From contig CAZVFX010000057.1 of the NCBI GenBank assembly GCA_964626565.1, positions 1-46,157 on the forward strand: DNA of 46,157 nucleotides, in the 5' to 3' direction. The position numbers were made by a program, and so were the translations under genes. The notes under the pieces were generated by a model, which did no database searches, was not told the DNA's origin, and worked only from the letters and a program-made list of their open reading frames with translations. How positions within the stretch are numbered: the stretch's first letter is position 1; the number at the start of each line of letters is the position of its first letter. Shown one piece after another: positions 42,638 through 46,157 of the stretch. The stretch is from CAZVFX01 sp964626565 (GTDB lineage: Bacteria > Myxococcota_A > UBA9042 > CAIXZC01).

Positions 42638-43891
42638 CTATTGGTTGACCCTGGACCGCCTCATGACTGCGATGAAACAGAATGCGAGAAACAGTAAGCC
42701 TGCGCCACGAGCGGCCCTTGAGCCGGAGGTAGGAAGTGAGGCACAACCGCCGCTGCTCTTGGACTTCTTTTCGACCTTGACGTCGTGCGAACTCAGGTCC
42801 ACGGAGCCGCTCACTTCGTCTTCCCCCGCAGAATCGCCCGGGGGCGTGGTCACGGCGTCGAAGGCCTCGGGTGAGCCGACGACCTCTTCCACGATTTCCA
42901 CCACGGCCTCAGGCCCCGGTTCCACCGCGGCTTCCGGTCCGGGCTCAGGGGGATTGTAGTCCGGGTCGATAAGGCAGAGGCAGACGTCGAAAACACCTAT
43001 CGGCTGCTCGGTGGGCAGGTGGCCCTCCGCGCACTGGCCGTCCTCATCGCACTGCTCAGCGCAGTAGCCTTCGTTGTAGAAAATGTCCAGAGGGAAGCAG
43101 AACTGGGTGCATTCATAAGGCGAGACCCAGCACATACCCTCGCAGTCCATGTAGTCCTTGTTGCAGAAAGAACCGGGCGGGTCGTGGAGGTCGCCGCATA
43201 CCGACCAGCCCTCCACTGTCCGACACTCCTGGTCCTTGGGGCAATCGTCGTCGGTTTCGCACTCCATTTCTTCGATGGGGTAGACGGAGCAGATGCCGGC
43301 TTTGTCGTCGGCGTCAAGAGTGCCCTGTATCCCGAACGGAATACTGTACTGATGCATGGTCGCGAAGGGATCCGGAGAGTGGGCCAGGCCCAGCACGTGA
43401 CCCATCTCGTGGGTGATGACGGACAGGGGATCAAACACATCAGCCTGGGTCGCGTCACCACCGCCGATCACCCATTCGAAATCCACCGCGTTGAGGGCCA
43501 TATCGACTTCCAACGGCCCTCCTTCCTCGTACGGCAGCCAGAGGGTAGCCCCCGCCGCACCGACACCAAACGCCCAGTCTTCGGCCACATTGATGCAATA
43601 GATGGTGTTCTGCCCATCAGCTTCCCAAACCGCATCGGTCGTCCCCATAAACTGGAAGGACACGTCCGCGCACGGGACCGAACTCCAGGCGTCGGTCACC
43701 TTCTCCATGATCTCCAGGATTGTGATTTCATCGTCATGGGGATTGGACAGGATGGGACACTGTTCCGGATTGATGAAGAACTGCACGGGCATTTCCGCCC
43801 ATTTCTTGCCGTTGGTCTCAAATGCGGCCGCGGAAAAAGAGAGCGACACAACGACCACCGCGGCAAACCAGGGCACGGCGGGACGGATCAT
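42638..43891 (-). CDS. Matrixin-like zinc metalloprotease with CTERM anchor
   Basis: A 417-residue exported protease of the M10/matrixin group. A signal peptide (1-23) is followed by the catalytic domain with the zinc motif HEMGHVLGLAHS (about 159-170; three His and the catalytic Glu present) and a Met-turn in ATMHQYS. No clear propeptide cysteine switch is visible. A Cys-rich module (about 210-310), a Pro/Glu-rich linker and a GGC-hydrophobic helix-RRSR tail (from ~382) follow, the last a MYXO-CTERM-like anchor. It would cleave proteins at or outside the cell surface. Its ATG overlaps the stop of the upstream gene (43888-43891). Confidence 0.88.
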   Translation of the reverse strand: MIRPAVPWFAAVVVVSLSFSAAAFETNGKKWAEMPVQFFINPEQCPILSNPHDDEITILEIMEKVTDAWSSVPCADVSFQFMGTTDAVWEADGQNTIYCINVAEDWAFGVGAAGATLWLPYEEGGPLEVDMALNAVDFEWVIGGGDATQADVFDPLSVITHEMGHVLGLAHSPDPFATMHQYSIPFGIQGTLDADDKAGICSVYPIEEMECETDDDCPKDQECRTVEGWSVCGDLHDPPGSFCNKDYMDCEGMCWVSPYECTQFCFPLDIFYNEGYCAEQCDEDGQCAEGHLPTEQPIGVFDVCLCLIDPDYNPPEPGPEAAVEPGPEAVVEIVEEVVGSPEAFDAVTTPPGDSAGEDEVSGSVDLSSHDVKVEKKSKSSGGCASLPTSGSRAARGAGLLFLAFCFIAVMRRSRVNQ

Positions 43892-45519
43892 TCGCGGCCC
43901 CTCCGGAGGCGGATGGCGATGGCGAGGCCTAGCAACAGCAGCGCCAACGCCATGGCAGAGGAACTGCCCGCCCCGGTATGGCAGCCGCTGTTTCCGCTGG
44001 AGAGGGGTTCGTCGGTTTCAACTTCCTTCTCCTTCACCTCGTACGCGTTCATGAGGGTCGCGGTTTCGCCGTCGCCATTGAGGACCACCAGCATGTAGAA
44101 GCCCGCGTCCATGCCCGCCGGAACCGTCGCGCTGATGAGGCCGGGACCATCCACTTGCACCGGCGAGAGCGCCGTGCCGCCCAACTTCACAGTTGCACCG
44201 GCCGCAAAACCGGTACCTATGACCGTTACCGGGGTATCGCCGTCGTTGAAGCCGGAGGTGGGGGAGATGGCGGTGACCGTCAAGTCTCCGGTTTCGCCTC
44301 CGGTATCTTCTTTGCACGCTCCCGCTTCGCATATTTCGCCTGCCGCACACGCGCCACAGGCACCGCCACAGCCGTCATCCCCGCACACTTTCCCGGCACA
44401 ATCGGGATCGCAAACCGCGGCCTGGCACTCACCGGCTACACACGCTTCGTCGTTTCCGCACAGGCCGCAGACGCCTCCGCACGAGTCGTCCCCACAATCC
44501 TTGCCTTCGCATTTGGGCTGGCACGGTCCGTCTTCTTCGCACTGCCCGGCAACGCAAACCTCGCCCGCGTCACACAACCCGCACGCGCCGCCGCAGGAGT
44601 CATCACCGCACTGCTTGCCATCGCACTTAGGCTCGCATCCACCCGGGTCTTTGCATGCGCCGTTCACACAAACGTCGCTGCCGAAACACACGCCGCATTC
44701 GCCGCCACAGCCGTCTCCACCGCACTCCTTACCCGCACAATCCGGATCGCATCCGCCACCCCCGGTAATAGAGGCCCGGGCCCGCAAGATGAAGTCGCCG
44801 GTAACGCCCACCTGCTCGGTGTAGAGCCACTTGCCCGCCTGGCCGTTGCAGTTTCCCGGCGGATAGATGATGTGGAGGAGGTTGCCGCTGCCCGTGGTGG
44901 CTTGATCGGTAAGGGGCGCAACCGCCTGGCAACCGCACATGCCCAGGTCCGGTGCGGACATGCACTGAAGTGATCCCCAGGCCGCCTGCAGATCCTTGGC
45001 CTGGTCCTTGAACCGGATTACCACGCTGAAACTCCCCTCGTAAAGCTCCGGAGGGTGCCCTTCCATATCGTCCCAATTGAACTCATAGCTCAACGCCGTG
45101 TTGCCCTTGAGGTGCATCCCCATCTGCCCGGACACCGGGTCGATAACATCCCCGGTGTCGAGGACGAAGTCCGGCTCGGCTTTTCCCGGGTCGGGAGAGG
45201 TGCCGTCGTGAAACCAGATTTCTATGTCGGCCGCGGCGCTGCCCTGGTCTCCACCGGGCGGGCTCGCCACGACGATGTCGATTGCGGTCAGTTTCACCGG
45301 ATACATATTTGCCTCCGGGTGAAACACCACTCCAAAAGCCTCGCTCGCGACAAAACCGGGATGGACGGCCAGCGGCGTACCGGAAATCTGGTTTGCCGCG
45401 GAAACCAGGTCCTCGGGGAATTGGTCGTGCTTGAAGATGTGCTGCGTTTCCGCGGCTGCAGAACCTGCCAGAAGAAAGGCGGCCGCCAGGGTGGTAACTA
45501 CGAGGTGCGACACCTTCAT
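43888..45519 (-). CDS. Cys-repeat and IPT/TIG-domain surface protein with CTERM anchor
   Basis: A 543-residue exported protein that opens the five-gene surface operon. A signal peptide (1-23) precedes a ~225-residue beta-rich domain I do not recognise, four tandem Cys-rich repeats (about 250-405; core CxPxCxGKxCGxDxCGGxCGxC), an IPT/TIG Ig-like domain (about 410-495, SPTSGFNDGDTPVTVIGTGF) and a C-terminal SGC-helix-RLRRGRE tail like MYXO-CTERM signals. The repeats are the same type as in the protein at 28587-30407. IPT domains are common in surface adhesins, so adhesion is inferred. The ATG at 45519 has GGAGGT five bases upstream; an ORF extension to 45552 would leave little room for the promoter. 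Confidence 0.8.
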   Translation of the reverse strand: MKVSHLVVTTLAAAFLLAGSAAAETQHIFKHDQFPEDLVSAANQISGTPLAVHPGFVASEAFGVVFHPEANMYPVKLTAIDIVVASPPGGDQGSAAADIEIWFHDGTSPDPGKAEPDFVLDTGDVIDPVSGQMGMHLKGNTALSYEFNWDDMEGHPPELYEGSFSVVIRFKDQAKDLQAAWGSLQCMSAPDLGMCGCQAVAPLTDQATTGSGNLLHIIYPPGNCNGQAGKWLYTEQVGVTGDFILRARASITGGGGCDPDCAGKECGGDGCGGECGVCFGSDVCVNGACKDPGGCEPKCDGKQCGDDSCGGACGLCDAGEVCVAGQCEEDGPCQPKCEGKDCGDDSCGGVCGLCGNDEACVAGECQAAVCDPDCAGKVCGDDGCGGACGACAAGEICEAGACKEDTGGETGDLTVTAISPTSGFNDGDTPVTVIGTGFAAGATVKLGGTALSPVQVDGPGLISATVPAGMDAGFYMLVVLNGDGETATLMNAYEVKEKEVETDEPLSSGNSGCHTGAGSSSAMALALLLLGLAIAIRLRRGRE

Positions 45520-45539
45520 GGGGAACCTCCGTGCCATGC

Positions 45540-45569
45540 TTGTAATATTCACAAATCAAATGATATACT
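45540..45569 (+). promoter_or_regulatory. Promoter-like site of the divergent TPR gene
   Basis: TTGTAA (45540-45545), an 18-base spacer and TATACT (45564-45569) point rightward, about 72 bases before the ATG at 45642. It overlaps the leftward surface-operon promoter. Confidence 0.4.
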
Positions 45570-45588
45570 AGCGGCCCCCGCTAGTCAA
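45560..45588 (-). promoter_or_regulatory. Sigma70-type promoter of the five-gene surface operon
   Basis: On the minus strand TTGACT (45583-45588), a 17-base spacer and TATCAT (45560-45565), five of six matches in each box, lie 41 bases before the ATG at 45519. A perfect inverted repeat fills the spacer. Confidence 0.65.
45567..45585. promoter_or_regulatory. Operator-like inverted repeat shared by divergent promoters
   Basis: ACTAGCGG (45567-45574) and CCGCTAGT (45578-45585) are perfect 8-base arms around CCC. The site lies in the spacer of the leftward promoter and over the start region of the rightward one, so a protein bound here could block both. Confidence 0.55.
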
Positions 45589-45641
45589 AGGGCGCGAGTG
45601 CGGGCAGGCGCTAATGCTGTCATGAGGAGGGTTTGGCAGAT

Positions 45642-46157
45642 ATGAAGTATGTGCGTTTGGTCTTACTTCTGATAATCGTCGGTCTGGCCGGACCTGGCCG
45701 GGCCTTGCCGCCGGATTCTCCCGAGGCGTCGCCAATACCACGCGTGAAGGTCGACGAGTTTCTCTTCCCTCAGGACGGTGCACTGGACAGTAACCTCAAG
45801 GTGCTGGAAGCGCTGGTGCGGGGGAGAGCAACTCCGGATCAGCAGGCTCTCTACGGCATCCAGTTGTTGTCGGCAGGTGACTACACGGCATCCCGTCAGC
45901 ACTGCACCGAAGCGCTGGCTCGAGGCTTCCTGTTCGAACCGGTGTACTGCATGGCGATGCTGGAATTCAGCGAAGGGAAGATGAAAGAGGCGGCCGCGTT
46001 TGCACGGCAAGCCGTAGAGCTTCGCCCCGGTTCGGTTGCCCCCTACATCGTGCTGGCCAACGTTGCCAAGACTCTGAAGGACCGGTCCAGCCTCGTGAAA
46101 GCCATCGAAGCGGGCCGCGCCGCAATACCGGAGCGCGCACCGTTCTGGGAATGGGAA
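45642..46157 (+). CDS. Exported TPR protein, partial
   Basis: An open frame of 172 codons with no stop runs off the window end. It starts ATG AAG TAT GTG with AGGAGG about 11 bases upstream. A signal peptide (about 1-22, ending PGRA) is followed by TPR-like helical pairs, for example YGIQLLSAGDYTASRQHCTE and FSEGKMKEAAAFARQAVEL. It is transcribed away from the surface operon. The rest of the protein and its function cannot be seen. Confidence 0.7.
   Translation, partial: MKYVRLVLLLIIVGLAGPGRALPPDSPEASPIPRVKVDEFLFPQDGALDSNLKVLEALVRGRATPDQQALYGIQLLSAGDYTASRQHCTEALARGFLFEPVYCMAMLEFSEGKMKEAAAFARQAVELRPGSVAPYIVLANVAKTLKDRSSLVKAIEAGRAAIPERAPFWEWE

Overview
The window is about 46 kb of GC-rich bacterial DNA, densely coded on both strands, with no intergenic gap over 300 bases. 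I recognise no rRNA, tRNA, CRISPR array, insertion sequence or phage gene. Several traits suggest a Myxococcota-like (former deltaproteobacterial) organism or an uncultured relative: many secreted Cys-rich proteins with the repeat core CGDDGCGG, three proteins ending in MYXO-CTERM-like tails (Gly-Gly/Ser-Gly-Cys, one hydrophobic helix, Arg cluster), a PEGA-type Ser/Thr kinase, many lipoproteins, and an alternative complex III plus caa3 oxidase respiratory chain. No taxonomic marker gene is present, so this is inference. The first ~60 bases are G/C homopolymer runs and look like a poor contig end.

Layout. 10-3953 (minus): a HEAT-repeat/polysaccharide deacetylase fusion and a transglutaminase-like TPR protein. 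4141-10591 (plus): a secreted metallophosphoesterase, an NHL-propeller lipoprotein and a 1311-residue multiheme cytochrome c carrying two LamG-like domains. 10601-22966 (minus): one tightly packed 12-gene respiratory cluster in the order sco, coxA, coxC, coxD, coxB, ctaB, a membrane/cytochrome c fusion gene, actA, actB, actC, actD, actF. Most junctions are 4-base ATGA overlaps, and a sigma70-type promoter plus a leader hairpin lie upstream. The set should oxidise menaquinol through alternative complex III and pass electrons to oxygen through an A2-type caa3 oxidase, with CtaB making heme O and SCO delivering copper. The multiheme cytochrome gene ends 9 bases from the end of actF.

23214-30407: a eukaryotic-type hexokinase (plus), a FAD oxidoreductase (minus), a secreted calcium-repeat protein with an internally duplicated domain (minus), and a very Cys-rich surface protein (plus). 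30599-36587: a PEGA Ser/Thr kinase, a 61-residue conserved-looking small protein, a YfgM-like and BamB-like pair in the enterobacterial order, and a Cys-rich lipoprotein.

36584-45519 (minus): a five-gene operon made only of exported proteins: a Cys-repeat/IPT protein, a matrixin-type zinc protease, a VWA lipoprotein, a lipoprotein whose C-terminal 450 residues look like the two-domain BPI/LBP (TULIP) lipid-binding fold, and a phospholipase D-family lipoprotein. Its promoter overlaps that of a divergent TPR gene cut by the window end, and both share a perfect inverted repeat. This operon, a possible cell-surface lipid-binding and membrane-attack or lipid-scavenging module, is the most interesting candidate for an undescribed system here. 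The second is the alternative complex III variant, with a polytopic ActE-like fusion and an ActB that keeps a full N-terminal iron-sulfur cysteine motif.
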